Positions 11,946-24,459 of a stretch of DNA of 64,000 nt are shown piece after piece. The notes beneath the pieces are model-generated. The model was not told the origin of the DNA, did no database searches, and saw only the letters and a program-made list of their open reading frames with translations. The stretch spans positions 496,001 through 560,000 of the forward strand of contig JAETXT010000013.1 in NCBI GenBank assembly GCA_019188255.1. The letters are read 5' to 3'. The stretch is from Verticillium longisporum (Eukaryota; Ascomycota; Sordariomycetes; Glomerellales; Plectosphaerellaceae). Within the stretch, counting starts at the first letter, position 1. Every line of letters starts with the position of its first letter. The translations under genes were made by a program, and so were the position numbers.

Positions 11946-12543
11946 TTATTATTAAGATATCAACCAGCAAAGGCAGTTTGGTTGGCAGATGGTTGTCGAC
12001 GTTCACATGCATGCACTTCGCCACCTCTGTTCCCCTGACCTATTCAATGTTGTCTTGGACCAATAACTATGAAAACTCTCTTTTCAAACATCGTCAGTTG
12101 CAGTTGACCCCGAGGCTTGTGTTTCAACCAGGGTCGGTTCGCGACCGCCTCAGCGGCCCCGGAATCGCTTGTGTCATTCGGACCAGAGCATCAGCCTTGC
12201 CATCCTTGCTCTGAAGCTCAGTATGACGCGGTCTCGGCACAGGCGTGGACCATGCCCACTTGCACATGCTCCATTCTGAACTAGAGTCTGCAGTGACCGT
12301 TGCTACAGTGCACTCCCTTTTAGTCATAGGACAGCTTTGTGGGCAGATTCTGGAAGCTTGTAAGGCTTGCGAGTCATGAATGTCGGCGCACCATGTGTAG
12401 CAATGCAGGGGGAGGGGGGGGAGTCAGGCATTGCATGAAGGCGATGTCGGCAGGGCTGGATAAATTGCATGACTTTACGTCAAAGCGACATACGCGCTGC
12501 ATTTCTTGAAGTCTAAATTCCCCTCCCGTTCTGAAACAAATGC
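11946..12543. other. Convergent intergenic region
   Basis: Lies between two convergent genes (alpha/beta hydrolase, plus; Old Yellow Enzyme, minus). It should hold both 3' untranslated regions. No other feature is visible. Confidence 0.5.
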
Positions 12544-13836
12544 TCAGTTGCTATAAACTGGGTAGTCGGTGTACTTGATGGTGGGGTCCTCGAACGGTCC
12601 GTAAAATCGGCTGCGATCGTAGTCGGCCAGCGGTAGGCCCTTGCGCAGCCTCTCAGGAAGGTCCGGGTTACTGATGAAGTACCGACCATAGGCGATGGCG
12701 TCGTACTTCCCGCTCTCGATGACGCCCCAGGAGTTCTGGTCGTCAAATCCACCTGCCGAGAGGAAGGGCGTGTTGCCAAAGATCTTGCGAAAGCCCGAGA
12801 GGTCGACGTTGGGCAGGTTCCAGGAGTTGAGAAATTTCTGCTTCTCTTCCTCGGAGAAGATCTGCTCGTAGCGGGGCTCGATGAAGCTGACGTAGGAAAG
12901 TTTGGGAAGACGCTCCTTGAGGCCTTGGGAGAGGTGGTTCCACGTCTCGACACGCTGCTCGCTGCGCGCCTGGTTGAAGAGGCCAAAGGGCGACAGGCGG
13001 ATTGCGAGGTTCTCCTGGCCAACATCCTGGGCGAGTTTCTCCATGAGCTCAAACACAAAGGTGCATCGCTTCTCGGGCGAGCCGCCGTACGCGTCGGTCC
13101 GTTTGTTCGAGTTGGAGCTGAGGAACTGCTCAGGGAGATAACCGTTGCCGGCGTGAAGTTCAATGCCATCAAAGCCGACCTCAATTGCCCTCTTTGCGGC
13201 ATTGCGGTAGTCCTCAATAGTTCTCTGGATGTGCTCGTGCGTCAACTCAATGGGCGGGTGGTCGGCTATTTTGACGGGAGTTGACGTGTGGGGTGGAGGG
13301 TAGGCAAAGGTTTCATTGGGATCATCCCATGGCACTGCCGACGGAGCCAGGATGGGTGTTCCCGTGTGGTGCGGGATGTTGGCACGGCCCGAGTGCCAGA
13401 GCTGAGCGTAAATGAAGGCTCCTTTGGCATGGACCCCCTCGACGACCTTTCTCCAGCCCTCGGCTTGTTCTCGAGTGAAGATGCCGGGGACGCCAGGCAT
13501 GCCATTGCCCTTGAAATACTATTGTTAGTGTATGACACTTGACGAAACAAGTTTCAGTATAACAACTAGCTTGCATACCTCGAGTGAGGGGGGGAGGCCC
13601 TCAGAGATAATCAGGCCACCATCCGTCGCGCGTTGAGAGTAGTACTCAGCCACGACATCATTAGGAAGCCAGACGCGGTTCGGGTTCTCGAGGGTGGAGT
13701 TGACGTTGACAGGTGTTCCGCGGTTCCGGGTCAGCGGTGCATGCACGACTCGGTGCTTGAGCTCGATCTTGCCATTGGCGATCTTGAGGGGCTGGAAGAG
13801 CTGGGACTCGGACCCCGTGATGAGAGCGTCACCCAT
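12544..13836 (-). CDS. Old Yellow Enzyme family NADH:flavin oxidoreductase
   Basis: An FMN-dependent ene-reductase that reduces activated C=C bonds with NAD(P)H, in the fungal/12-oxophytodienoate reductase-like group. Exons 13579-13836 and 12544-13518 flank a 60-bp phase-0 intron (GTATGC donor, CACTAAC branch point) and give 410 residues, the usual OYE length. Motifs in order: [19 protein letters not shown] (first TIM-barrel strand), [20 protein letters not shown], the substrate-binding [13 protein letters not shown] with the His/Asn pair, the proton-donor region [11 protein letters not shown], and C-terminal [16 protein letters not shown] for phosphate binding. It probably acts in detoxification or secondary metabolism. 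The divergent neighbour at 14902 is unrelated. Confidence 0.93.
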
Positions 13837-14901
13837 GTTTGGCTCGAGGTCTGACGGAAAGCACGGCCGCGTTCGTTGGTCTGTATTGTGCGCTCTGACT
13901 GCGTGAATAGAAGAACAGAGTTTTCACACCAAAATCGGCAAGGTGCTGTGCGGTGATAGGTATCAGCAGGTGATATGCAACAGATGTGACAGGTTACGTC
14001 GCCAGAGCATCAGCAAAGAAGGGCAATTGACCTGGAGGCCAGTAGATTTATGAGAAGACTCAAACTGATTCTTCGGGATGCCCCATCATTTCTCCCCACA
14101 CTATGTCGCATTGGGAGGCTTCGATGTCGCATGCAGTTCGTATGCGGCGAAACACCAAGAGTACCTGGGATGAAGAGATGCTGGTTGGTCAAAAATCACT
14201 CAGATCAACATGTCGCCGGGTAATCCAAGTGCTCTGCAGCAGATACCCCTGATGGTGATATGCATCTCGTGATGATGAACCCATCAGGAAGCGAGGTTGG
14301 TCACTGCCGGACGGTGACCCTCCACCTCGGTCTCTTGGCAATGGGACAAGTCCCCTGTCTCTCCATCTGATTTTCAGGGGTCTTCGGCCGGATTATCGTG
14401 CCGGCTGCATGACCCCTGCCAACCTCTTCATCCAAGATCAAGAGGCGCTTTTCCCCGTCGCATCTCTTGCCCGCTTAGTCCCGTCTTCCGCCGTTTCTTC
14501 GACCAGCTTTGACATACATTGCATGTAGCCGAACAGGACGAGACCTTGCTTCGTATGCTGGCCTCGATCTGGGCCAACGAAGAATACCTCCCATTCCTTT
14601 TTCACGACCCCTACTGCATCCTTGTACCAAGACCTGCAGCCTCTGCTGCTACGTTACTGCAGTAAGGATTAATAGGGTTCATTTAATCTTCAAGACCCGA
14701 CATGGCCTTTTGTTCCGGATTTTCTTCAGCAGTGCCCGCTGATCTCGTGACCCTGGATCGATCTCAAGGGCCCGCCCCCCCCTTATCTGCAGCAGACTCC
14801 CGCCTTTTACAAAGTAAGCTTGTAAGGCTGTCTGTCTTTCCGGTTTCCTTTTTTCCACCTTGCCGCTTTTCCATCTTACTAGAGATTGAATCATTGTCGC
14901 C
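13837..14901. other. Divergent intergenic region
   Basis: Promoter space between the Old Yellow Enzyme gene (minus) and the membrane-protein gene (plus). Pyrimidine-rich tracts precede the ATG at 14902. No gene is seen. Confidence 0.5.
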
Positions 14902-16328
14902 ATGAGTTATCCAGGTGCGGCACCGCCGCCGGCCGGCGTTGTGGCAGATGTCGACAACCCGCAGGATGTGTTGAGAACAGTCACCTACGTCACGCAGGGT
15001 CTGACCGTTTTCTTTTCAACCCTCTTCATTGCCGCACGTCTGTATTCCAAGACCAAGGTCATGGGCGGCATTGTGAGCTGGGACGACTGTGAGACTCCAC
15101 GTTTCTCCCCCCCCCGCCCAAAAAAAAAAGCAATGTTGGAACTGACAAGACATGATCAGATGCGACGTACACTTCATGGGTAACACCCATTGACCCTATG
15201 GATCCGTGCAGACGAATACTGACATGAACAGGTCCTCATGATCGGTTATTGCATCACCGCATGTTTTAGTAAGTCGGTCCTTGCGCAGTGCTACAAAGAG
15301 ATATACCTGGACTTACACGCGAGTCAGTGACATACCATGGTGCCGGCCTTAATCAATGGGACGTCCGAGTGGAAGACATTCAGTCATTCTTCAAGGTATG
15401 CTCCATGAATCCACTTGCTCTTGCGTTGCACAGCATTGTCTCTAACATGGTCGCCACCAGTCCAGCTACGCAGCAACGATCTTCTACGCCCCCATGGCCC
15501 TCACCGTCAAGCTCGCCCTGATGCTCATCATCCTCCGCGTCTTCGGCTCCGTACACAAAAAGGTCATGATTGGCATGTACGCCTTCATCGGCATGATTGT
15601 CATCTACTACGGCCTCGGCATTTTCATCAAGATATTCGTCTGCTGGCCCATCTCGGCCTACTGGCACGGCCACATGGAGAAGTGCCTCGACCAGAGCGCC
15701 ATCATCACGGCCGACGCCATCATCAGCGTCCTCAGCGACCTCGTCATCCTGCTGCTGCCTCTGCCGCTGACCTGGTCGCTGCAGTTGCCGCGGAAGAAGA
15801 GGCTCCGGGTGATCGGCATGCTGTGCGCCGGTGGCGTCGCCACGGGGTTTAGCGTGTACCGCCTCATCCTCATCCTCAAGGACGGCAAGTCTTCGAACCA
15901 GACCATCGTCTTTACGAAGGTCGTTTTGTCAGGGTGAGTAGTGCCATAGTCAGCCAAGCTACCGATCGAGAGCTCGAGTGACAAAACAACTTCCTCTTGG
16001 TGTTTTATGCTGACGAGTGACCAGCAACGCCGAGGCTGGCATCGGCCTTATCTGCGCCTGTCTGCCGGCGATCAACGCTCTGTGGACGCGTAAGATCAAG
16101 AGCTCCTCTGCCTACGCCGGGTACGCTGCCCACGACAGCCGCTCGGGCCTCGACGGATCGCAGCACGGCGGCATCATGCTGACGCGGTCGGTGCACATTC
16201 ACTCGTCCAAGAGCGCGAAGGATACCACGGATTATGGGTTAGGCAACGACGAGGCGGGCTTGACGTCGGATATTCAGGCCAACCCCCACAGCAGCCGTGA
16301 CAGCAACAGGTCAGATTCACTGAAATAA
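14902..16328 (+). CDS. Seven-transmembrane rhodopsin-domain (PTH11-related) fungal integral membrane protein
   Basis: Six exons (14902-15088, 15160-15179, 15232-15268, 15328-15395, 15461-15933, 16025-16328) close in frame to 362 residues. The 20-bp second exon is supported because it restores DDYATYTSW between transmembrane segments. Hydrophobic helices include TVFFSTLFIAARLYSK, VLMIGYCITACF, ALTVKLALMLIILRVFG, MYAFIGMIVIYYGLGIF, IISVLSDLVILLLPLPLTW and a segment through GMLCAGGVATGFSVYRLILI. This is the conserved 'rhodopsin domain' architecture of fungal PTH11-related proteins; no CFEM domain precedes it. The hydrophilic tail is Ser-rich. Function in this class is mostly unknown; some members sense surfaces in plant pathogens. 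Confidence 0.85.
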
Positions 16329-16552
16329 CAAGCATATCGCGTTCAAGCATTTTCTCAAAAGTAGGTTCGTGTACTTTTCACGCATTCATTCCGGGTTGTA
16401 CAGCGTTGCATGATAGGTAGAAAAAAGTCATAATGTAAGAAGAGTCCAGTTTACTTGACGGAGGCTGGCTGATCATGTCTGTTCCCAAGTACTCGGACGA
16501 GTGTCCGGATTATGCTTTTGACTTGCACCAGCCATGCTGAGCATGTCTAGCC

Positions 16553-17880
16553 CTAGAAACGTGGGTTCTCAGGGTCAAACTCAATCGTCCCTCGTTCAAT
16601 CCATCGGATGCCTCCTGTCTGGGGATCCATGATGCAGGCATAATGCGTGCACTCATTGATGATGGGAAACTCCATCATCCAAGCCTGTAAGGCCTTTTCT
16701 CTCACGCCCTTTGTAGGTCGCACTTCTCGATGCTCAGTTCCCTCTCCGAGACACTGGCCGTTGGGCTCGTCCTTCTCTGTCTCGTGTTGACTGTCATTTC
16801 TACTACCGACCGTATGCAGCAGCCACTGCTGCTGCATCATGTCCATGCGCTCATTTGAGTCTTCCAGAAAGAGCTCGGCGCCGAGGAGAGTCGTTTGCGG
16901 CTCGCTCGGATCCGAGTCGGGATTCGGCTTTGGCCCGCAGCAGCGCGAGCCGTGGGTATCGTGGTTGGCTTGTACGATGAACTGGTTCGAGGTCTTGATC
17001 TTGCCAGTGTGGACGTCTTTCTCGATGACGGCCGACTCTTTGCCGTCGCAGAGCGTCAGATAGCATGGAGACGTTGCTTCCTTGGCCAATTGGTTTACCA
17101 ACGAGACGAGTGGAGTTGGTGCGTTATCGCGCAATGATGTCTCAGAGAGTGGCCAGCGGCGTGGATTAAGAATGACCGATCGTAAGATGGACGAGATGGA
17201 CGGCCGTAGCCCAAAGAGTACAAGGATTTGGTGCTTGCGCAGTGCAAGCTTTGAGCCTTCGTGTGTTGGCCGATAATTCAATGAGAGAGACAGGCCAGGT
17301 CTGTGGAAAGACGTCAGCAATTGAGCATGGAAACATTATGTCTCCTCTCTTACCTGACAGCCGTCAACGTTCCAACAAAGCCGGCGTACGTAACGGACCG
17401 CGCGATGACTCGGTTGGGGTCCTCACGTGAGTCGACAAACTCGGCAATGATAAGCAGCTCCCTCAAGGGATCCATGGCCCAGTCGAGTGTTCGAAAGTGC
17501 ATCAGGCGTCCGTTCCTTTCAGAAGCCTTGGGACGATGAGGCTCAGTCAAGATGCATCCCGCTGTGCAGCCCATCAGTGAGTCGAGCAGGACGTTGAGAG
17601 CGATGATGAGGTAGAGGTCTACACCTGCCACCTTGGCGATGCTCCGCGCTTCTCGATCCTGTTCGTCATCGTGCAACCGGCGCAATAGCGACCTGGCGAG
17701 AAATTTCACGCCGCGGCACAAGAGAGGGTACTTGAATATGGAGGCGAGCAGATCGTCGAAGATCTTGGTGACATCGCGCATCTGCGGCGCGAAATCGTGC
17801 GCTACCTCGTCGTATCGATGCTCGGGCGACAAAGCGACATCGATGCGGTAGATTGGTACGGGACCTTCTGGGAGAGGCAT
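16553..17880 (-). CDS. Acid-ceramidase/NAAA-like N-terminal nucleophile amidohydrolase
   Basis: Predicted amide hydrolase of the choloylglycine/acid ceramidase superfamily, which cleaves fatty-acid amides such as ceramides or N-acylethanolamines. Exons 17354-17880 and 16553-17300 join across a 53-bp intron (GTAAGA donor, TTCCACAG acceptor) that splits an Arg codon, giving 424 residues. The candidate nucleophile is the Cys of GCTAGC, which becomes N-terminal after self-cleavage in the family, followed by the typical GRLMHFRTLDW. The N-terminus has PVPIYRIDVALSPEHRYDEV, the conserved beta-subunit start. The C-terminal third contains an unusually charged, low-complexity insertion. I see no convincing signal peptide from the ATG at 17880. 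A TTTCAG sits directly before that ATG, so a short upstream exon supplying one is possible. Confidence 0.78.
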
Positions 17881-18751
17881 CTGAAATGTGAACCAGACGC
17901 AGATCCGAAGCAGTCCGAGGCGGTATGGAAAAGAGCAATATTCGTGGTGGCAGCGGGAGAGTGCGAAATTTCAGACGAGGCTGAGGTTGAGTCGGAGCTT
18001 CGGAAGGCGAGACCAACACAGCAGTGCCTGCCCTGCATCCTGCCATGCGCCCCAGTCTTAGCGTGCGTCTGCCCAGAACTCCGCCACGCAAGCCTCAACT
18101 GGACCTAGAGCTGTGGTCATGATAGCTGCTGCTGGCCTACTATTGTGTCTTGGGTAGTTGGAGGCCCCCCCCTCTCCCTGGGAATGTCACTCAAACCTCA
18201 ATTCTGTACCCAGCCAGAGCCCATGAAAGGATCAGAGAACAACAGCCTGCAAGAGACAGGGTCCCCCGGTGCTGGCCCCGGATCGGGCCGCCATCGTTGG
18301 ATCCACTTTACCCGGTCTCTGGCGACCCCATAGCGCACTTTATTGGGGTTCAGCGATGATCTAAAGGAACTTTGTTTGTTCACTTGTTAATGCTCAGTTC
18401 GCTTTCAATTGCGACGGGTCTTCTCGAAACTCCTCTGTGTAAGTCGTGAAATAAGTGGAACCTGTTCCCCCAGAACATCTCGACGTAAACAACGCGGTTG
18501 CATCAAGCGTAGTCAGTTATGTAGTTTTGGCAAGTCCTGCTTTAAGAGAGAAAGAAGCGTTGGCTTTCGAATAAGAGAAAGAACCTTAGCTATTTAATAT
18601 CCTATTCGAAGCTCTCCCTCCTTTAATCCGTGACAAACTACCACATTCTCGTTGTTCTCTTACCAACTTCAACACCTCGTCTGAATCTGAGATCAGAAAC
18701 TCCAAGCTGCCAACTGTATAAAGACGAATACCGCATTCAGCCAAAAATCTG
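17881..18751. other. Divergent intergenic region
   Basis: Promoter space between the NAAA-like gene (minus) and the SprT-like gene (plus). Short ORFs across 17800-18100 overlap in all frames and carry no family motif. Nothing else is seen. Confidence 0.45.
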
Positions 18752-19543
18752 ATGGCTCTCAACAAGACTGGACAATCATCTCTATGGGATCAAGGTCAAG
18801 AAAGTTCGGACGGACAATGTCCTTGCTTCGTCCCAACAGCCAACCCATTGCCCAACATCATACCAAGCGCCAACTCCATCCGGGACTTGGTTTCCTTCAC
18901 CATCAACACTGCTCCTCCGGATCCGATGAATATGGCACTTGGTCAGATCCAGCAAACTCTTCAGTCTCTACTCATCTCAGGCTTTGAAAAGCCATTCGAT
19001 CACACCACCGACAATACCAGGCTTTTGGACTGTGTCGAGCTTCTTGACCAATATTTCTTCCATCACACGTTGACTCATCCGAGCTCTGGCGTCGTCTCAT
19101 CGGGTTCTTTCCATTATCTCGAAGATGGGGTCTTTCCCGCCGGTGCCGTCCTTCCATCAAAGCGCAATTGGGTTCATCTGACCGTCAACATCCCGGACAT
19201 GTCCGCTGTCAGCCGCTGTCTCCTCTCGTCGTCCCGCGTCCGCGCTCTCGTCACTGTCCGTTCTGCCTACCCGCTGTCGTCCGGCGGTGTCCGCCCGGTG
19301 GCCTTTTCCACTGCCATTGAGGGCCTGATCCATGAGATGGTACATGCCTATCTGCTCGTCTTTGGCTGCGATCACCGTGAGGACTGCCTCAACCGAAAGT
19401 TCAAGAACGGGGACCGCCGAGACTGGCACGGACGGCACTTACACAAGTTGCTTACACATGTGTATGAGACCATCCAGGAGTGGCACGTTTCCCTGTCAGA
19501 CTTTGGGTTGATGTATGTGGAGGATCGAGAGTATTGTTGCTAA
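18752..19543 (+). CDS. SprT-like zinc metalloprotease-fold protein
   Basis: Intronless, 263 residues. The key evidence is IHEMVHAYLLVFGC, an HExxH zinc-binding helix, followed about 30 residues later by DWHGRHLHKLL, which can supply the third histidine ligand. This spacing is that of SprT-like domains, which include the DNA-protein crosslink protease Spartan/Wss1-like group. The protein lacks visible UBZ, PIP or SHP-type tails and ends soon after the domain, so it is a stand-alone fungal SprT-like protein of unknown substrate. The N-terminal 60 residues are Pro/Ser-rich. The start is the first ATG after a pyrimidine-rich leader. Confidence 0.75.
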   Translation: MALNKTGQSSLWDQGQESSDGQCPCFVPTANPLPNIIPSANSIRDLVSFTINTAPPDPMNMALGQIQQTLQSLLISGFEKPFDHTTDNTRLLDCVELLDQYFFHHTLTHPSSGVVSSGSFHYLEDGVFPAGAVLPSKRNWVHLTVNIPDMSAVSRCLLSSSRVRALVTVRSAYPLSSGGVRPVAFSTAIEGLIHEMVHAYLLVFGCDHREDCLNRKFKNGDRRDWHGRHLHKLLTHVYETIQEWHVSLSDFGLMYVEDREYCC

Positions 19544-22500
19544 GGGTTTCGATTTGATGGAGGGATGAATTCGTCTCCTCTACTGGCTTGCTGGAGAGGC
19601 TGAACAGATGGTCTATCGATGGAAGAATCAAGTGTTGACTGGAGAAGAATGTTTCTTTGTTCGTGCCTGCAGTAGTAGCCGTTACCGAGCTGCTTTCTTG
19701 ATAGTGTGGACTGGTGAGACGAATGGAAGGATATTATCGATTTCTCAACCTGGCCAAAGGAGTGTTACCAAGTCAAATTGCCTCCATGTTATGCCGTTCC
19801 TCTCTGTCGCAACAAGGCCTGCTTGCCAGAACATCAGCAAGGCGCGCTGTCGAGGGATAAAGGACACAGCTCGCAATCATGCCGAGGATGCCATCTGTCC
19901 AGCTGACATGCACGTTCGACTTGTGTTCTTGACCCAGACGCTTGACTCCTGATTACTCTTTGTTTCAATCGAAAAGAAAGTTTTGGATATCGTCTCAAGT
20001 CGGGAGGTTATTGTCGGTCTCGAAGATGATTCCTCTAGAGCTGCAAAACACCATGCTGAGCATCAAAGGCATAGGCACGACGCGAACTACTTCTTCTTGC
20101 ATTCCTCAGTGTCCCAGTGTTCTCGTTCTCCGCTTAGTCGTGTAAAAAGGCAAGTGCCAAGATGATCGAGTCAAAATGGCGTTGCTAGAAGTATTCCTGA
20201 AAGCAGCATACCAGTCAGATACCTTACTCTAGAGCAGAGAAGATGTTCGAATCCAGACTGAACTTACAAGATCAAAACGTTCAAATCACCCCTCAACACC
20301 GTGCAATACATCGTCCCAAAGCCAAAAGCGAGCATAAGATACGCCAAGAAGACCAGGCATCTCGGCAGCTCCTGTGCATGGGATCGCAAACAGTGGGCAG
20401 AGCAGCTGGACAAACTGCCCAGTTGAGGCCCCGGAAGGACCTCAAGACATGTCAGCTTGTCAATCAGCATTCTGTCTCGCACAATACTAGACCGGGCGAG
20501 CTTTGAGCTGCAGGAACGAGAATTCACTCAGGATACAGTCACCCTGGACAACAGAGGAACAGCGAAGACCGGGCGATGGTCTAGGCTGCCGCCAAGAATC
20601 TTTAACTGCGCAGACCAGCAGCAGCGCCCAGTGTCAGAAGCGTCTGGAGCCATGTTCATCCAGTCTGCTCCCTAAGACTTGCGTATCACTGCTACTGGTC
20701 ATCAAAGCTGCCGTTTGCAGGATAAATTGGCCAAGGGTATCTCCTCTTCGTATCAGTATGCGGGCGGTGGACAAGATTTCAGGGCCTCGACCAAAGGGCT
20801 CAGGATCGTCATCTTGCTAAGGGGCTTGGCAATGAACTGCCTCGGGGAACAACAAGGAGACGTGCCACAGCGTTGCAGATCGTGGGAAGAGCCAAACAGG
20901 CGATGCACAGCCGGGCCAGCACATTCAACGGTCGTAAAGTGACCAAGTCTTTCTTCGTGGATTGGGAATCACAGGGGAAGCGCCTCAAAGTTTCAGATGC
21001 TTCCTCCCTCCTTTTCAGACGCAATCTGACTGACCACTATCGGCAAAAAAAGGAGGGCATCGTGAGAAGAGCACTAATTTACATGACTAGCTGAATAGTG
21101 CTGGCTGGACCAATTTTTCTCGTATCCGACGGGAAAGTGGCACGTGCTCCGCTCGCCACGGAGACTCGATCCCCCATGCCTGCCCCATTTCGGATGCAAA
21201 GAAACCTGGGACCGCGTCGACCCCCGTCAAACCTTGGTTGTGGGAGAGGTCTCAGAGCATGGACATTGGTGGCAAGGGGTCGTACTCATTCTACGCGTAG
21301 ACCTGTCAAAATGCAGAAGCGCGTCTTGATTAAACCTCAGGGATGGACACGACAAGTCGTGAAGGTTGAGTGAGTCTGAACACGACAGCATCATGCAGTG
21401 CACATGATGGTATGGACCCTTTGGTAGGACTTGGAAGCGCCTTGTTGCTTGGGGGTGGCTTTGAAAAGCCAAGATATGTGACCTAGGTAGGCTTGGTAGG
21501 CACAGATCACCTCATCGCTCAGCTGAGTGGCTGTGGGCCGCGCCCTAGCCAGTTGCAGCAGCTTTGGTGCGTAGCCAAGAGATCAGATCATCAGCGCCGC
21601 GGCGCGTCAGTGGCAAGCGATTCTTTGACAGCAGTGTCAAGAGGGGAAACAGAGGGATCGTTTGGTGGCTGCAATGTTGCATGCCATCATGACGCGTTTC
21701 GAGTTGCCCCAAAGCCTGCTTCCGATGGACGAAGGAGTGCAATGCTGGGCCGAGCAGGTGTTGCCCCCATTGGCCATTGGGGGCCTCGAGAGTGCAGCAA
21801 CTCCCAAAGCAAGACATTCATGTGTAAGCCGTTGGAGCCGAGCGCATTCCGTCCAACCTATTTTTTGAGTTGACTGATGGATTGATGGGCATGACTGATT
21901 GAGCTAGCGCTCCCCCCTTTGACGTAAACAAGGCCGATCCTTTTGTCGTTCCCGTCAACATGGCGGCCCTCAGAGAAGAAATTTCCCCAGCAGACAGGTC
22001 AGTATCGGACCAAACGTAGCATTGATTCACTGTTGTCGTGCACGGCGTCGAAAGTGTGGTTGGAGACGAAAACAAGCAAATATATGGGGGCGCGATGAGT
22101 TGGAAGACCGGACAGCAGCGGTCTGGATGCATCTTCAGTCCCCCCCCGTCCCCTCCTCAGGCTGTACCCGAACATGGGTCCGTGTATGCATCCTTCCCGA
22201 CAATGACCCAAGATTTGCATCCATCCATCCGCGTGCAGGAAGATGCAACTCTGCTGGGGCTGATTGGCAGGCTTGTGCGATTCTTGTGTGTGGTTGGTAG
22301 GAAAAAGGGCTTTCGATGCAACCCCACTGAACGTTCGATCGAGATGGTAAGACCAGTTGCCCTATTGAGCGGCGAAGGAAGCATCGCATGTGTGTCTTTG
22401 ACGTCAAGTGCTGAAGAAAAAGGACCTTCTTCGCAAGTATTGGTTGGGATTCACAGCCCGAAACTCCACGAGAGTCAATACCCTAGGAGTCAAGGCACCC

Positions 22501-24459
22501 GCGAGCTTGCGAGAGATGGCCACTCCGCCGAATGGCCCCTCCGCCCAATTGTCGTCGGTACCCGCCGGTCTGAGGAGCCCTTTAGTAATTTCGATGGAGT
22601 CCCAGCCAGCCACAGACAGGTCCCCGTCGAGAGAAAGACAGAGAGAAAGATGTCTGCATCGGAGACCCAATTATCCGTAGGCTTCTATTGTGGTCCCAAG
22701 CCGATCCAGAGATGCAATTGTTTCGGTTGCCGGCGTCGCTCACTGTTACCGAAGGAATATCGAATACCTCAGCAGCGGCCGGCAACTCCCTTGCCCTCTC
22801 CAGGAAGGCGAAGTAAGTCAACATTGGGTATGCCGGGGATTTTTGATTGCCTCAAGGACCCACCAATGAATGTAACACCCCTGCCAGATGCCAGACGTCC
22901 AGGGACAAGAGGACTTTATTGAGACGATCTCCGAGAGACAGGCGAGGATAGGAAACGAGAAAAGGGTTTTTGCCTCCTTTAGGAGAGGGTTTCTCCTTTG
23001 GCGCCGTCCACTCCACTGACACACGACACACCCCTGGGCCTAGGAGGCAATGGATGGGTTCCCAAGGAGTCGAGCCTCGGTCGGCGGCGCCAAGGCGGGG
23101 TAGCGCCACGGCAGTCTTGACTCGCACGCCATACCACCAAGGGCATTTGGTCGTGTGATCGTGGAGGAACGACCCTGGTTCATTTCGCCCCAAGAGTCAA
23201 TCGGAGACGCACCCGACTGTCTCGCCTGCATCTCGCTGTCTTTCGTCAAGTGCCTTACCGCCTGGCTCTCCCGCTGCCACTGGAATGGCGTGGCAGCCCC
23301 TTGGGCGCGATGAGCAGCTGCAGCGGAACCCAGGGCGTGTTTCTCCCATATTCGTCGCGGTTGAGGGCGGGTGCTGTGCCACCAGAGGAGATGCTCGGGA
23401 GATGGTGGGAGGAAACAGTATTCATATCGGCACAAGCTTTCCAGGGGTATCAATGCCATTCTTGGCAATTTTTTAGGTTATGCTGGGACGTTCTTTGCTC
23501 GGGGATCTTCGTCAGCTCGCGTGCCTTGTCTTTTCCCGCGCGGGTGGTCAATCCGTCTGCTACGCAGGGAGTCAGTAAGTAGGTAGCTGATCAAGATGGG
23601 GCTGCCAAAGGATGGGGATGTGACACTCAAAGTGACGGCGGAGATTCGATGCAAGCAGAACCTCCCATGTACGCTGTCGGGAGAGCCGACACGCGGCCAG
23701 GAGGAGCCAACGACGATACGAGGCCCACGAGTAATTTGGCCTGCGTTTGTTAGTCCCACCCCAGACCACCTGCTCTGCCAACCTAAGGTACTTGCCTGCC
23801 CCCCGAAAAGGGCCCCTTGAGCCCCAAAACCAAGGAGCCAGCCCCCAAGAGACACCCCCAAAAGGCCCAAAGCCCCCCCCCAAAGCAAGTAAAATATTGG
23901 GATAGCGCCATCGCTCAGCGCCACTCAGCTAGCATGGAAAAGGGTACAGCACCGGGAAGATGTGTTCGAAGCGGATCCTGCGATCTACGAATAGACTGGG
24001 GCGCACGCGACACTGCACTCCCTTTCATTCCGTCTTCGCCCTGGATCTTGCGGCCCCCTCCACCCTCGCCCCTCTCCCCGGCCGGGTTGGCCCCCCTCGT
24101 TGACAGCACAGCTTGTAACTGCATTTCCTTGTTGGGCCCCTTCCTTCCTTCCATGATCCAGGGTCAGGCATCCCGGGCGTGGCCCGTGAGTGACGGATGG
24201 GGGGCGTGTTACCAACTAAGGCAAGGCCAGGTACCTGCTTAGGTTCCTTGCCGTACCTGACTTCTAAAGTAGGCCCCTCCCCCTAACGGCAACCACGATC
24301 CCGTCGATTCCGTAATATCTTGCTCCTGCCCACTTTCTCCTCCTTTCACCACCTTCAACTCTCCTTCGGGACCCCTTCACTCTCTCGGATGGCCTGGTGA
24401 CGGACGCTTCAACACGTTCCGCACCACTCGCTCCACGCCCACCCAAAGCCAACGCGGCC
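19544..24459. other. 4.9-kb stretch without a convincing gene
   Basis: This is long for an otherwise gene-dense window. Many short ORFs lie in all six frames without recognisable domains. The longest (plus strand, ATG at 22095 to 22922, 275 codons; open to a GTG at 22038) has mixed low-complexity composition. A minus-strand segment at 20264-20520 has a hydrophobic stretch (LVFLAYLMLAFGFG) and ends at a good GTAAGT donor with a TTTCAG acceptor beyond, so a small spliced gene is possible. 23800-23890 is C/A low-complexity. The right end is the sulfatase leader. Confidence 0.4.

Noticed and set aside
20240..20265. GTTCGAATCC box resembling a tRNA T-loop
   Set aside because: Flanking bases do not form a T-stem and no tRNA body is present.
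22038..22922. 294-codon plus-strand ORF in the gene-poor stretch
   Set aside because: Begins at GTG (first ATG at 22095), has no domain, and its composition is not clearly coding; kept only as a note.
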